Shown here piece by piece: positions 1 to 6,986 of a DNA stretch of 13,526 nucleotides. A program made the translations under genes and the position numbers. Position 1 is the first letter of the stretch, and every line of letters starts with the position of its first letter. The notes beneath the pieces were generated by a model. That model saw only the letters and a list, made by a program, of their open reading frames with translations. It searched no databases and was not told the DNA's origin. Source of the DNA: Synergistaceae bacterium (GTDB taxonomy: Bacteria; Synergistota; Synergistia; Synergistales; Synergistaceae); NCBI GenBank assembly GCA_030539135.1, contig JAUNSQ010000027.1, positions 1 through 13,526 on the forward strand, given 5' to 3'.

Positions 1-182
1 CCGCGGGCCGCGCCGCGGCCGCTCAAAATCTTGTCCGCGTCGCCACTCGACTCTATCAGGCCGTTCGAGACGACCATCGCGCACCTCTTTATCTCAACTA
101 CGTTGGACTGCGCAGCTCCCGCGAGCGGTTTCCCGCCGTCAGCCGGAGTGAACACGCGCATATTGCGAAACAGCCTCTTCAT
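1..182 (-). CDS. hutI: imidazolonepropionase, N-terminal part (window edge)
   Basis: I read the reverse strand by hand: ATG at 182-180 opens a frame of 60 codons that runs off the window. The start MKRLFRNMRVFTPADGGKPL, then a stretch ending in CAMVVSNGLIESSGDADKIL, has the layout of the small N-terminal beta domain of amidohydrolases of the HutI type, where a 'R-x-F-T-P...G.PL.GAAQ' strand precedes a '.A.VV.dGlI...G' strand. HutI hydrolyses imidazolonepropionate to formiminoglutamate in the cytoplasm. The metal-binding residues lie beyond the window. The start sits 19 nt downstream of the hutH stop and has a GAGGGGG ribosome binding site, so the two genes are probably one operon with hutH first. 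Another amidohydrolase is possible from so short a piece, but the position next to hutH favours HutI. Confidence 0.68.
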   Translation of the reverse strand, partial: MKRLFRNMRVFTPADGGKPLAGAAQSNVVEIKRCAMVVSNGLIESSGDADKILSGRGAAR

Positions 183-201
183 CCCGATACAACCCCCTCT
201 T

Positions 202-1731
202 CTATTTCAGTTCGCCTATCTCGGCCTCCACGGCCCGCACCATCGCGCCGTTTTCTACGAGTTCGAGCGATTTCAAAATGAAAGGCTGCATGAACTGATC
301 CTTATCGTAGAACGGCACATGTCTGCGGAACTCCCTGTAAGCCGCGTCGGAGCCTCTGCCATATTTCAGCGGAGCGCGGAAGTCCATGCCCTGCGCCGCG
401 CCCAACATCTCTATCGCTATCACCTTGTTCGTGTTGTCGAGTATCTGCCTTGCCTTTCGCGCGCTGTAGCCGCCCATCGAGACATGGTCCTCCTGATTTG
501 CCGACGTAGGTATCGAATCGACGACTGACGGATGGGCGAGCACTTTGTTCTCAGAGGCGAGAGCCGCGGTGGTATACTGAGTTATCATGAACCCGCTGTT
601 CGTGCCGCTCTCATTGACGAGGAACGGCGGCAGGTCCGAGAACCTCGGGTCCACGGTGCGGGCGATGCGACGTTCCGCGATGCTCGCGTACTCCGCGACC
701 GCGATGCCGAAGAAATCCATAGCCATCGCCAGCGGCTGTCCGTGGAAATTTCCGCCGCTTATCGCCTCTCCGTCCTCCCTGAATATTATCGGGTTGTCCG
801 TCACGGAGTTGATCTCAATCTCAATCTTCTCCCTGACATAGTTCAAAGCGTCGCGGCTCGTCCCGTGCACCTGCGGCAGACAGCGCAGAGAATAGGCGTC
901 CTGCACGCGGTCCTTCTTATACGTCTCGACGATCTCGCTTCCTTCTATAAGGCGGCGCATATTCTCCGCGACGACTCCCTGCCCGACCTGCGGGCGGAGG
1001 TCGTGAGTGCGTTTGTCAAAGGCGTATGGCACGGCGTGCAGAGCCTCGACCGACATAGCGGCCGCGATGTCCGCATTCTTCACGAGGGTCATGCCGTCTA
1101 TCACGCAGAGGGCGGCCACGGCGTTCATAACTGTTGTTCCGTTGTTGAGCGCGAGTCCCTCCTTAGGCTTTAGAGTCACGGGCTTCATCCCGACTGCTGC
1201 GAGCGCTTCCGCCACCGGCATACGCTTGCCCTTATACATCACTTCGCCATACCCTATGAGCGTGATGGCGATATGCGAGAGAGGGCAGAGGTCGCCGCTC
1301 GCGCCGACTGAGCCCTGCGAGGGGACTACCGGATGGATGCTGAGGTTCAGGTAATCGACCATCTGCTGGAGGGTCTCAAGGCTGATGCCCGAAAATCCGC
1401 GGACAAGAGTATTGATGCGGAGCAGCATAATGGCGCGGACAACGTCTTCCGGGTACGGTTCACCGAGCCCGCACGCGTGGCTCAAGAGAAGATTTTCTTG
1501 GAGCTGGTTTATTTTATCCTTGGGTATCGCGACCGAGGCGAGGTCGCCAAATCCCGTCGTTATGCCGTAGACCACGCGCCCATCCCGCGTCCAATCCTGC
1601 ACGGCCTTGGCGCATTCGTTTATCTGCCCCTTGGCCTCCGGCGCTATCTCAACTCTATAGCCTCTGCGGGCTACGTTCCGCACGTCCTGAAGGGTCAATG
1701 ATTCTCCGGTCAAAACTACTGTGGACGACAT
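202..1731 (-). CDS. hutH: histidine ammonia-lyase (histidase)
   Basis: The product is 509 aa, the usual length for HutH. It deaminates L-histidine to urocanate and ammonia, the first step of histidine degradation, in the cytoplasm as a homotetramer. The MIO electrophile triad Ala144-Ser145-Gly146 lies in GSVGASGDLCPLSHIA. Tyr55 in YGITTGFG matches the catalytic Tyr near position 53 of the Pseudomonas enzyme, and the SVTDNP and QEDHVSMG stretches of the aromatic ammonia-lyase family are present. The start at 1731 is supported by GGAGG 8 nt upstream. The other aromatic ammonia-lyases (PAL, TAL) share this fold, but the bacterial HutH length, the SHACGLGEP segment and the adjacent probable hutI argue for histidase. 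No frameshift or missing catalytic residue is visible. Confidence 0.97.
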   Translation of the reverse strand: MSSTVVLTGESLTLQDVRNVARRGYRVEIAPEAKGQINECAKAVQDWTRDGRVVYGITTGFGDLASVAIPKDKINQLQENLLLSHACGLGEPYPEDVVRAIMLLRINTLVRGFSGISLETLQQMVDYLNLSIHPVVPSQGSVGASGDLCPLSHIAITLIGYGEVMYKGKRMPVAEALAAVGMKPVTLKPKEGLALNNGTTVMNAVAALCVIDGMTLVKNADIAAAMSVEALHAVPYAFDKRTHDLRPQVGQGVVAENMRRLIEGSEIVETYKKDRVQDAYSLRCLPQVHGTSRDALNYVREKIEIEINSVTDNPIIFREDGEAISGGNFHGQPLAMAMDFFGIAVAEYASIAERRIARTVDPRFSDLPPFLVNESGTNSGFMITQYTTAALASENKVLAHPSVVDSIPTSANQEDHVSMGGYSARKARQILDNTNKVIAIEMLGAAQGMDFRAPLKYGRGSDAAYREFRRHVPFYDKDQFMQPFILKSLELVENGAMVRAVEAEIGELK

Positions 1732-1769
1732 AAGTGGTTCCTCCCTACGATATATATAATATTTTCCGC

Positions 1770-1783
1770 GCGGCGCTCGCCGC
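1770..1783 (-). promoter_or_regulatory. GC-rich inverted repeat in the hutH leader
   Basis: GCGGCG and CGCCGC are perfect inverted arms separated by CT, inside otherwise AT-rich DNA about 40 nt upstream of the hutH start. It could be an operator half-pair or a small RNA hairpin. No known histidine-utilisation operator sequence is matched, so a role is unproven. Confidence 0.25.
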
Positions 1784-1901
1784 TGATGATGAGAAGAAAA
1801 AAGATATAAAGATTTCTAGTGCAAAATATGATAAGATAACTAAAACAAATCTATGAAGAATTCAAATAACTTTCCCTGTTTAACGCTTTAATACTTTAAT
1901 G

Positions 1902-1930
1902 TGTATAACTTCTGACAGCCAATCCCACAA
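1902..1930 (-). promoter_or_regulatory. weak candidate sigma-70-type promoter for hutH
   Basis: On the minus strand TTGTGG (1930-1925) and TATACA (1907-1902) are 17 nt apart. The -35 matches 3 of 6 consensus bases and the -10 matches 4 of 6. It would give a leader of about 165 nt. Other AT-rich hexamers nearer the gene have poor spacing. I consider this only a candidate. Confidence 0.28.
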
Positions 1931-2144
1931 TCAGCAAATCTACGTAATCGCCCCGCATTGATACCCTGCTGCATGACGAAGAGAAGGAACAGAACTGGCG
2001 GCTAAAAATTGAAGCATTGCGTCAGTATTAAGATTTTGCCCTAATTTGTCTCCTTGAACGCTGCTGTCGGGGGAAGGGTTGGCACGGCGCTCGCGAAAAA
2101 TCAAAAGAAAATGGAAAGATTTTTCACAAAACAAAAAATTTATA

Positions 2145-2174
2145 TTGCAATCAGCGGTGAATAAAGGCTATAAT
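2145..2174 (+). promoter_or_regulatory. promoter of the hndABCD operon
   Basis: TTGCAA (2145-2150) and a perfect TATAAT (2169-2174) are separated by 18 nt, giving a convincing housekeeping-sigma promoter. Transcription would start near 2181, leaving a leader of about 165 nt before the hndA start at 2348. No other promoter of this quality lies in the gap. Confidence 0.7.
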
Positions 2175-2184
2175 CTAACACAGT

Positions 2185-2202
2185 TTGTGTCATTTTTCGC
2201 AA
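2185..2202 (+). promoter_or_regulatory. putative Rex-type redox operator
   Basis: TTGTGTCATTTTTCGCAA has arms TTGTG and CGCAA separated by 8 nt. This is the spacing of the Rex operator (TTGTG-N8-CACAA), and it agrees at 14 of 18 positions with the site form TTGTGAAATATTTCACAA. One arm base departs from the palindrome (G at 2199). The site starts about 4 nt after the expected transcription start, a position from which a bound repressor would block RNA polymerase. Rex senses the NADH/NAD+ ratio and is known to control NAD-linked hydrogenase and fermentation genes, which fits the operon downstream. The assignment is inference from pattern and context. Confidence 0.5.
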
Positions 2203-2236
2203 ATGCTGTCCACAACGATGTTCCAAGTCTTCGGAA

Positions 2237-2283
2237 ATATAGCCGGAGGCTGTATCAACGCGGCTTTTTGCGGTCATTCCGCA
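2237..2283 (+). promoter_or_regulatory. two hairpins in the hndA 5' leader
   Basis: The first hairpin pairs ATATAGCC (2237-2244) with GGCTGTAT (2248-2255) around a GGA loop: 8 pairs, one of them a wobble. The second pairs TGCGG (2269-2273) with CCGCA (2279-2283) around TCATT. Neither is followed by a T-run, so they are not ordinary terminators. They may shape mRNA stability or translation; no known riboswitch core is recognised. Confidence 0.35.
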
Positions 2284-2347
2284 GCAATTATTTACACACC
2301 TTTCGGCGCTCTTTGCGGCGGGAGGGAAAAATAAGGAGGGTGCGTTT

Positions 2348-2821
2348 ATGGTAGAAAAGTCGGAAAAGGCATGGGAAGAACTCAGCCAATTGCTCGACAA
2401 ATACCGCGGCACAAAGGGATGCGTGATCCCGGTGCTTCAGCAGGCACAGGCGATCTTCGGATATCTTCCGAAAGATGTTCTGCTCACGATCAGCAAAGAG
2501 ATCGATGTGCCTATCAGCCAAATCTACGGAGTCGTAACATTCTACGCCCAGTTCCATCTCAACCCGCGCGGCAAGAATATCGTCCGTTCATGTCAGGGAA
2601 CGGCGTGCCACGTCCGCGGCGCGAAGCTTGTCCTTGAGGCTATCAAAGAGAAGCTCGGACTTGCGGAAGGTCAGGTAACGACCCCTGATCTTAAATTCAC
2701 GCTTGAAACCGTCGCCTGCATCGGCGCGTGCGGACTCGCTCCGTGCGTCATGATCAACGACGACACACACGGCAGGCTTACCCCGGAAAAGATCGGGGCT
2801 ATCCTTGACGCCGTCGAATAA
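2348..2821 (+). CDS. hndA: NAD(P)-linked [FeFe] hydrogenase, NuoE-like [2Fe-2S] subunit
   Basis: The product is 157 aa, the usual size of NuoE/HndA/HydC proteins. A helical N-terminal part (about 1-75, with GYLP and the family segment GVVTFYAQFH) precedes a thioredoxin-like ferredoxin domain. The four [2Fe-2S] ligands are Cys82 and Cys87 in SCQGTAC and Cys124 and Cys128 in CIGAC. The subunit relays electrons at the flavin end of the soluble hydrogenase complex. The start has a strong GGAGGG ribosome binding site, 7 nt before the ATG. It is the first gene of the operon, 29 nt ahead of hndB. The fold alone does not separate NuoE of complex I from HndA/HydC; the following HndB, HndC and HndD genes decide it. 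HydC is the name used for the equivalent subunit in Thermotoga-type complexes. Confidence 0.93.
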   Translation: MVEKSEKAWEELSQLLDKYRGTKGCVIPVLQQAQAIFGYLPKDVLLTISKEIDVPISQIYGVVTFYAQFHLNPRGKNIVRSCQGTACHVRGAKLVLEAIKEKLGLAEGQVTTPDLKFTLETVACIGACGLAPCVMINDDTHGRLTPEKIGAILDAVE

Positions 2822-2850
2822 CTCAGGCCGCGAAGAGGGAGGAAAATAAC

Positions 2851-3228
2851 ATGGCAATCAAAAGTCTTGATGAACTTCGCAAAATCAAAGCCCAGGCTCA
2901 GAAGGATACGGAAGCCAGGAAGAACACAGGCACCCAGGTCATCATCGGAATGGGCACCTGCGGTATCGCCGCCGGCGCGCGCGAGGTAATGAAAGCCGTA
3001 CTCGACGAACTTGCAAAGCGCAACCTTCACGACGTGGCAGTGCTTCAGACGGGCTGCATCGGCATGTGCCAGAAGGAACCCCTTCTTGACATAGTCCGCC
3101 CCGGCGAAGACAGGGTCACATACGGACCAGTGAGCCCTAAGGATGTTCCGCGTATCATCGCCGACCATCTCGTGAACGGCAACGTGGTCGAGGATCTCGT
3201 AGTCGCGAAGATCCCCAACAAAGCATAG
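2851..3228 (+). CDS. hndB: [FeFe] hydrogenase-associated [2Fe-2S] ferredoxin-like subunit HndB
   Basis: The product is 125 aa. A short charged helix (about 1-27) leads into a thioredoxin-like ferredoxin fold with Cys37 in GMGTCGIAAGA and Cys69 and Cys73 in TGCIGMC. Only three of the four cysteines usual for such a cluster are present. As I recall, this GTCGIAAGA form is normal for HndB of the Desulfovibrio-type NADP-reducing hydrogenase, so it is not read as damage. Its role is accessory electron transfer or structure in the complex. The start has a GGAGG site, and the gene lies 20 nt ahead of hndC. HndB resembles the N-terminal module of HndC, so the operon contains three related thioredoxin-like ferredoxin domains in succession. 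Confidence 0.88.
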   Translation: MAIKSLDELRKIKAQAQKDTEARKNTGTQVIIGMGTCGIAAGAREVMKAVLDELAKRNLHDVAVLQTGCIGMCQKEPLLDIVRPGEDRVTYGPVSPKDVPRIIADHLVNGNVVEDLVVAKIPNKA

Positions 3229-3248
3229 GTTCGGAGGGAGGAATAATA

Positions 3249-5039
3249 ATGGCTCTCTTTAGAGCGCACGTACTTGTCTGCACCGGAACAGGCTGCACAG
3301 CCTCCGGAGGCAAAGAAGTCCTTGCTAAATTTGAAGAAGAGATCAAGGCCAAGGGTCTTGATAAAGAAGTTAAAGCCGTTGAAACGGGATGCCACGGTTT
3401 CTGCGAACAGGGCCCCGTCGTCACGGTATATCCAGAGGGCACGTTCTACGTCCGCGTAAAGCCGGAAGATGTCCCAGCAATCGTTGAGGAGCACCTGCTC
3501 AAAGGCCGCGTAGTCGAGCGCCTGCTCTACAAAGAACCGATAACATCGGCTCAGGTCCCCGATTACGAAGAGATCCCGTTCTACAAGAAGCAGCACCGCA
3601 TCGTCCTCAAGAACTGCGGAACGATCAACCCCGATTCGCTCGAAGAATATATCGGAGCCGACGGATATGAGGCTCTGGCCCATGTCCTTCTCGATTTGAC
3701 GCCGGAACAGGTCGTCGAAGAGATGAAGAAGTCCGGCCTCCGCGGCCGCGGCGGCGGAGGATTCCCGACAGGTATGAAGTGGGGCTTCTGCCAGAAATCG
3801 CCAGGCCCGAAAAAATACATCATCTGCAACGCCGACGAAGGCGACCCGGGCGCGTTCATGGACCGCTCGCTCCTCGAAGGCGACCCGCACGCGGTGCTCG
3901 AAGGCATGGCGATTGGCGCTTACGCTATCGGAGCCGACGAAGGCTACATCTACTGCCGCGCTGAATATCCGCTCGCGATCAAACGCCTGAAACAGGCTAT
4001 CGCCCAGGCTGAAGAAGCCGGACTCCTCGGCGACAACATCCTCGGAACGAACTTCTCCTGCCACCTCCACATCAAGGAAGGCGCCGGAGCGTTCGTCTGC
4101 GGAGAAGAGACGGCCCTTATGCAGTCCATCGAGGGTAACCGCGGAATGCCGCGCCCACGTCCTCCATTCCCGGCAGTCAAGGGACTCTGGGGCAAGCCGT
4201 CGAACATCAACAACGTCGAGACATTCGGGAACGTCCCCTACATCTTCCGCGTCGGAGCTGAGGAATACGCCAAGTTCGGAACAGAGAAATCAAAGGGAAC
4301 GAAGGTCTTCGCCCTTACAGGAAAGATAAACAACACAGGTCTCGCCGAAGTCCCAATGGGCATCACGATGCGCGAGATCATCTTCGACATCGGCGGCGGA
4401 ATCATCGGCGGCAAGAAATTCAAGGCCGTCCAGATAGGCGGGCCGTCAGGCGGATGTATGCCTGAACCCCTGCTCGACACCCCGGTCGACTACGACTCGC
4501 TCATCGCCGCCGGCGCGATGATGGGCTCGGGCGGACTCGTCGTCATGGACGAGGACACCTGCATGGTCGACGTCGCGAAGTTCTTCCTTACATTCACACA
4601 GTCCGAATCCTGCGGCAAATGCACACCGTGCCGCGAGGGAACGAAACGTATGCTTGAGATACTCATCGACATCACCGAAGGCCGCGGCAAGGAAGGCGAC
4701 ATCGAGAAGCTCGAGAAGCTTGCCAAGTCCATCAAGGCCGGAGCTCTCTGCGCCCTTGGCCAGACAGCCCCGAACCCGGTGCTCTCTACGCTCCGCTACT
4801 TCAGAGACGAATATGAGGCTCATATCAAAGAGAAGAGATGCCCGGCCGGCGTCTGCAAGAAACTTGTCGGCTACACCATCACCGACGCCTGCAAAGGCTG
4901 CGGCCTCTGCGCGAAGACGTGCCCGGCAGGCGCTATCTCCGGCGAGCTAAAATCAAAGCATACCATCGACGCGAGCAAGTGCATCAAGTGCGGCGCATGT
5001 ATGACAAAATGCCCGTTCAAAGCGATAGTTCGCGGATAA
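3249..5039 (+). CDS. hndC: [FeFe] hydrogenase NuoF-like flavoprotein subunit (NADH-binding)
   Basis: The product is 596 aa, the full length of HndC/HydB. In order: a thioredoxin-like [2Fe-2S] domain (Cys11, Cys16, Cys48, Cys52); the FMN/NAD(H) core with GRGGGGFPTGMKW (166-178) and CNADEGDPGAFMDR (193-206); the CGEETALMQSIEG segment (284-296); a NuoF-type [4Fe-4S] site (Cys455, Cys458, Cys461, Cys501); an extra CPAGVC pair (531, 536); and two C-terminal [4Fe-4S] motifs (Cys548/551/554/558 and Cys578/581/584/588). It oxidises or reduces NAD(H) at FMN and passes electrons to HndD. The C-terminal ferredoxin part is typical of electron-bifurcating hydrogenases and absent from plain NuoF. The start has GGAGGGAGG upstream. 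All expected ligands are present. Nicotinamide preference (NAD or NADP) cannot be read from the sequence. Confidence 0.96.
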   Translation: MALFRAHVLVCTGTGCTASGGKEVLAKFEEEIKAKGLDKEVKAVETGCHGFCEQGPVVTVYPEGTFYVRVKPEDVPAIVEEHLLKGRVVERLLYKEPITSAQVPDYEEIPFYKKQHRIVLKNCGTINPDSLEEYIGADGYEALAHVLLDLTPEQVVEEMKKSGLRGRGGGGFPTGMKWGFCQKSPGPKKYIICNADEGDPGAFMDRSLLEGDPHAVLEGMAIGAYAIGADEGYIYCRAEYPLAIKRLKQAIAQAEEAGLLGDNILGTNFSCHLHIKEGAGAFVCGEETALMQSIEGNRGMPRPRPPFPAVKGLWGKPSNINNVETFGNVPYIFRVGAEEYAKFGTEKSKGTKVFALTGKINNTGLAEVPMGITMREIIFDIGGGIIGGKKFKAVQIGGPSGGCMPEPLLDTPVDYDSLIAAGAMMGSGGLVVMDEDTCMVDVAKFFLTFTQSESCGKCTPCREGTKRMLEILIDITEGRGKEGDIEKLEKLAKSIKAGALCALGQTAPNPVLSTLRYFRDEYEAHIKEKRCPAGVCKKLVGYTITDACKGCGLCAKTCPAGAISGELKSKHTIDASKCIKCGACMTKCPFKAIVRG

Positions 5040-5063
5040 TACGGCAGGAAGGGGAGAAATCAT

Positions 5064-6809
5064 ATGGAACTCGTTAAGGTTACTATAGACGGCAAAACAG
5101 TATCAGTGCCGAACGATTACACCGTAATCGAAGCAGCAGCCCTGGCAGGGATCCGCGTTCCTCAGCTCTGCTACCATCCCGAGCTGACAAAAGTCGGAGC
5201 CTGCCGCGTATGCCTCGTTGAGATCGAAGGGGCGCGTGCGCTTGGAGCGGCTTGCGTATATCCCGTGTCCGACGGAATGGTCGTACACACAAACACACCG
5301 CAGATCCGCGAGACCCGCAAAGCGGTAGTCGAACTCCTGCTCGCGAACCACCCGCAGGACTGCCTTATGTGCCAGATGAACCAGAACTGCGAACTCCAGA
5401 AGATCGCAGCAGACCTTGGCGTGCGCGAAGTGCCCTATCAGGGAGAGAAGCGCAACGCTGAAAAAGACGAGAGCAACCCGAGCCTCGTTCGCGACCCCAA
5501 CAAGTGCATCCTCTGCGGACGCTGCATAAGAGCTTGCAGCGAACATCAGGGACTCGACGTCTACGGGTTCATCAACCGCGGATTTAAGACCCTCGTCGGC
5601 CCGGCTTTCGGCCTCGGCCTTGGCGAAGTCACCTGTTCGCTCTGCGGACAGTGCTCCACAGTCTGCCCGACAGCGGCTATCTGCGAGAAGGACGACACGG
5701 AAAAAGTCTTTGCCGCCCTCGGCGACAAAGAGAAATACACGATCGTACAGACAGCGCCAGCCACGCGTGTCGCGCTCGGCGAGGCCCTTGGGCTTCCCGC
5801 CGGCGAGATCGTAACAGGCAAGATGGTCGCGGCCCTGCGCCGTCTCGGATTTGACAAAGTATTCGACACGGACTTCAGCGCCGACCTCACGATAATGGAA
5901 GAAGGAAACGAATTCCTCCACCGTGTTACGACTGGCGGAGTTCTCCCGATGATCACCTCCTGCTCGCCGGGATGGATCAACTTCATCGAGATGAAATACC
6001 CCGACCTTCTCCCGCACCTCTCAACGGCCAAGTCCCCGCAAGGCATGTTCGGCGCCCTCACGAAGACATACTGGCCTGAGACTCAGAGTATCCCAGTCGA
6101 GAAGATATACAGCGTCTCCATCATGCCCTGCACGGCGAAGAAGTCTGAATGCGTGCGCCCGCAACTCCAGAGCAACCCCGGCATCCCCGATGTCGACGCG
6201 GTGCTCACGACGCGCGAACTCGCCAGAATGATAAAGAACGCCGGAATCGACTTCCAGAACCTGCCTGAAGAAGAATACGACAGCCCGCTCGGAGCATCGA
6301 CAGGCGCGGCAGTCATCTTCGGAGTCACGGGCGGAGTCATGGAAGCTGCCCTCCGTACAGTCTACGCCGTCCTCAACGACGGCAAAGACATACCGGGCAT
6401 CATCTTTGAACCGGTACGCGGCATGGAAGGCATCAAAGAAGCCTCAGTCGACGTTCCCATCAACGGCCAGACCGTAACGGTCAAGCTCGCGGTCGCCCAC
6501 ACGCTCAAGAACGCGAGGGTACTCATGGACAAAGTCCGCGCCGGCGAAGCCGATTACCATTTCATCGAAGTCATGGCATGCCCCGGCGGATGCATCGGCG
6601 GCGGCGGACAGCCGACACCGGTCAACAAAGAGATCCGCGCGGCCCGTACAGCGGCGGTCTATCGTGACGACGAAGCCAACGTGCTCCGCCAGTCGCACAA
6701 GAACCCGGACATCATCGCCCTCTACGACAAGTGGCTCGGCAAGCCTCTCGGAGAGAAATCGCACCACCTTCTCCACACGCACTACAACGCGCAGCCGAGA
6801 GAAGTCTAG
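5064..6809 (+). CDS. hndD: [FeFe] hydrogenase catalytic subunit (H-cluster)
   Basis: The product is 581 aa, with the modular plan of HndD/HydA. In order: a plant-type [2Fe-2S] domain (Cys36, Cys47, Cys50, Cys64); a His-ligated [4Fe-4S] site (His96, Cys100, Cys103, Cys109); two [4Fe-4S] motifs (Cys148/151/154/158 and Cys191/194/197/201); the H-cluster domain; and a fused small-subunit tail from about 520. The three H-cluster signatures are L1 TSCSPGW (298-304), L2 MPCTAKK (354-360, Cys356) and L3 EVMACPGGCIGGGGQP (502-517, Cys506 and Cys510). L1 has Ser where classical enzymes have a second Cys (see findings). The enzyme makes or consumes H2 in the cytoplasm and needs the HydEFG maturases, which are not in this window. 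It is the last gene of the operon, 24 nt after hndC, and is followed by an intrinsic terminator. Confidence 0.96.
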   Translation: MELVKVTIDGKTVSVPNDYTVIEAAALAGIRVPQLCYHPELTKVGACRVCLVEIEGARALGAACVYPVSDGMVVHTNTPQIRETRKAVVELLLANHPQDCLMCQMNQNCELQKIAADLGVREVPYQGEKRNAEKDESNPSLVRDPNKCILCGRCIRACSEHQGLDVYGFINRGFKTLVGPAFGLGLGEVTCSLCGQCSTVCPTAAICEKDDTEKVFAALGDKEKYTIVQTAPATRVALGEALGLPAGEIVTGKMVAALRRLGFDKVFDTDFSADLTIMEEGNEFLHRVTTGGVLPMITSCSPGWINFIEMKYPDLLPHLSTAKSPQGMFGALTKTYWPETQSIPVEKIYSVSIMPCTAKKSECVRPQLQSNPGIPDVDAVLTTRELARMIKNAGIDFQNLPEEEYDSPLGASTGAAVIFGVTGGVMEAALRTVYAVLNDGKDIPGIIFEPVRGMEGIKEASVDVPINGQTVTVKLAVAHTLKNARVLMDKVRAGEADYHFIEVMACPGGCIGGGGQPTPVNKEIRAARTAAVYRDDEANVLRQSHKNPDIIALYDKWLGKPLGEKSHHLLHTHYNAQPREV

Positions 6810-6838
6810 TTTCGAGAACAACAACGCTATACGAAATG

Positions 6839-6866
6839 GAGGAGCCGCGAGGCTCCTCTATTTTTG
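6839..6866 (+). terminator. intrinsic terminator of the hndABCD operon
   Basis: GAGGAGCC (6839-6846) and GGCTCCTC (6851-6858) form a perfect 8-bp stem with a GCGA tetraloop, followed by TATTTTTG. It begins 30 nt after the hndD stop and precedes the promoter of the next gene, so it separates the two transcripts. Confidence 0.9.
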
Positions 6867-6876
6867 TCTCTTCTCA

Positions 6877-6906
6877 TTGTAATAATCGCCGGGAATGTTT
6901 TATACT
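6877..6906 (+). promoter_or_regulatory. candidate promoter of the crotonase-family gene
   Basis: TTGTAA (6877-6882) and TATACT (6901-6906) are separated by 18 nt. The -35 matches 4 of 6 and the -10 matches 5 of 6 consensus bases. It lies just after the hnd terminator and about 60 nt before the preferred ATG at 6966. Confidence 0.5.
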
Positions 6907-6986
6907 CGTAGGAAGCAAGAGCAAAAGACAGATATTTATCAAACGAACGAGGAGACGCGATAGAAATGGACAGCTAGGACAGCCTT

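Larger units (their letters stand above)
1732..2347. other. divergent intergenic region between hutH and hndA
   Basis: This 616-bp gap is markedly more AT-rich than the flanking genes and I see no intact gene in it. From left to right it holds the hutH leader with a small GC palindrome (1770-1783), a weak minus-strand promoter candidate (1902-1930), a short open stretch that resembles the tail of a lost gene (1948-2031), the hnd promoter (2145-2174), a Rex-like operator (2185-2202) and a hairpin-bearing leader (2237-2283). Open frames on either strand here lack ribosome binding sites and recognisable products. Confidence 0.7.

Noticed and set aside
532..1173. 213-codon plus-strand open frame across hutH
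   Set aside because: It is a complementary-strand shadow of histidase, with no ribosome binding site and no domain.
2120..2130. second Rex-like half site TTTTTCACAAA upstream of the hnd promoter
   Set aside because: The partner arm at the required 8-nt spacing reads TGGAA, which does not match, so it is probably chance in AT-rich DNA.
3045..4070. 341-codon open frame on the minus strand across hndB and hndC
   Set aside because: It is antisense to two complete, well-conserved hydrogenase genes. Its translation has no family features and arises from the GC-rich third positions of the real genes. The same holds for 5103-6017 (minus, antisense to hndD).
6975..6977. TAG read as pyrrolysine in the crotonase gene
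   Set aside because: Pyrrolysine is known mainly in methylamine methyltransferases. No pyl gene or related context is visible, and a nonsense mutation or reinitiation is simpler.
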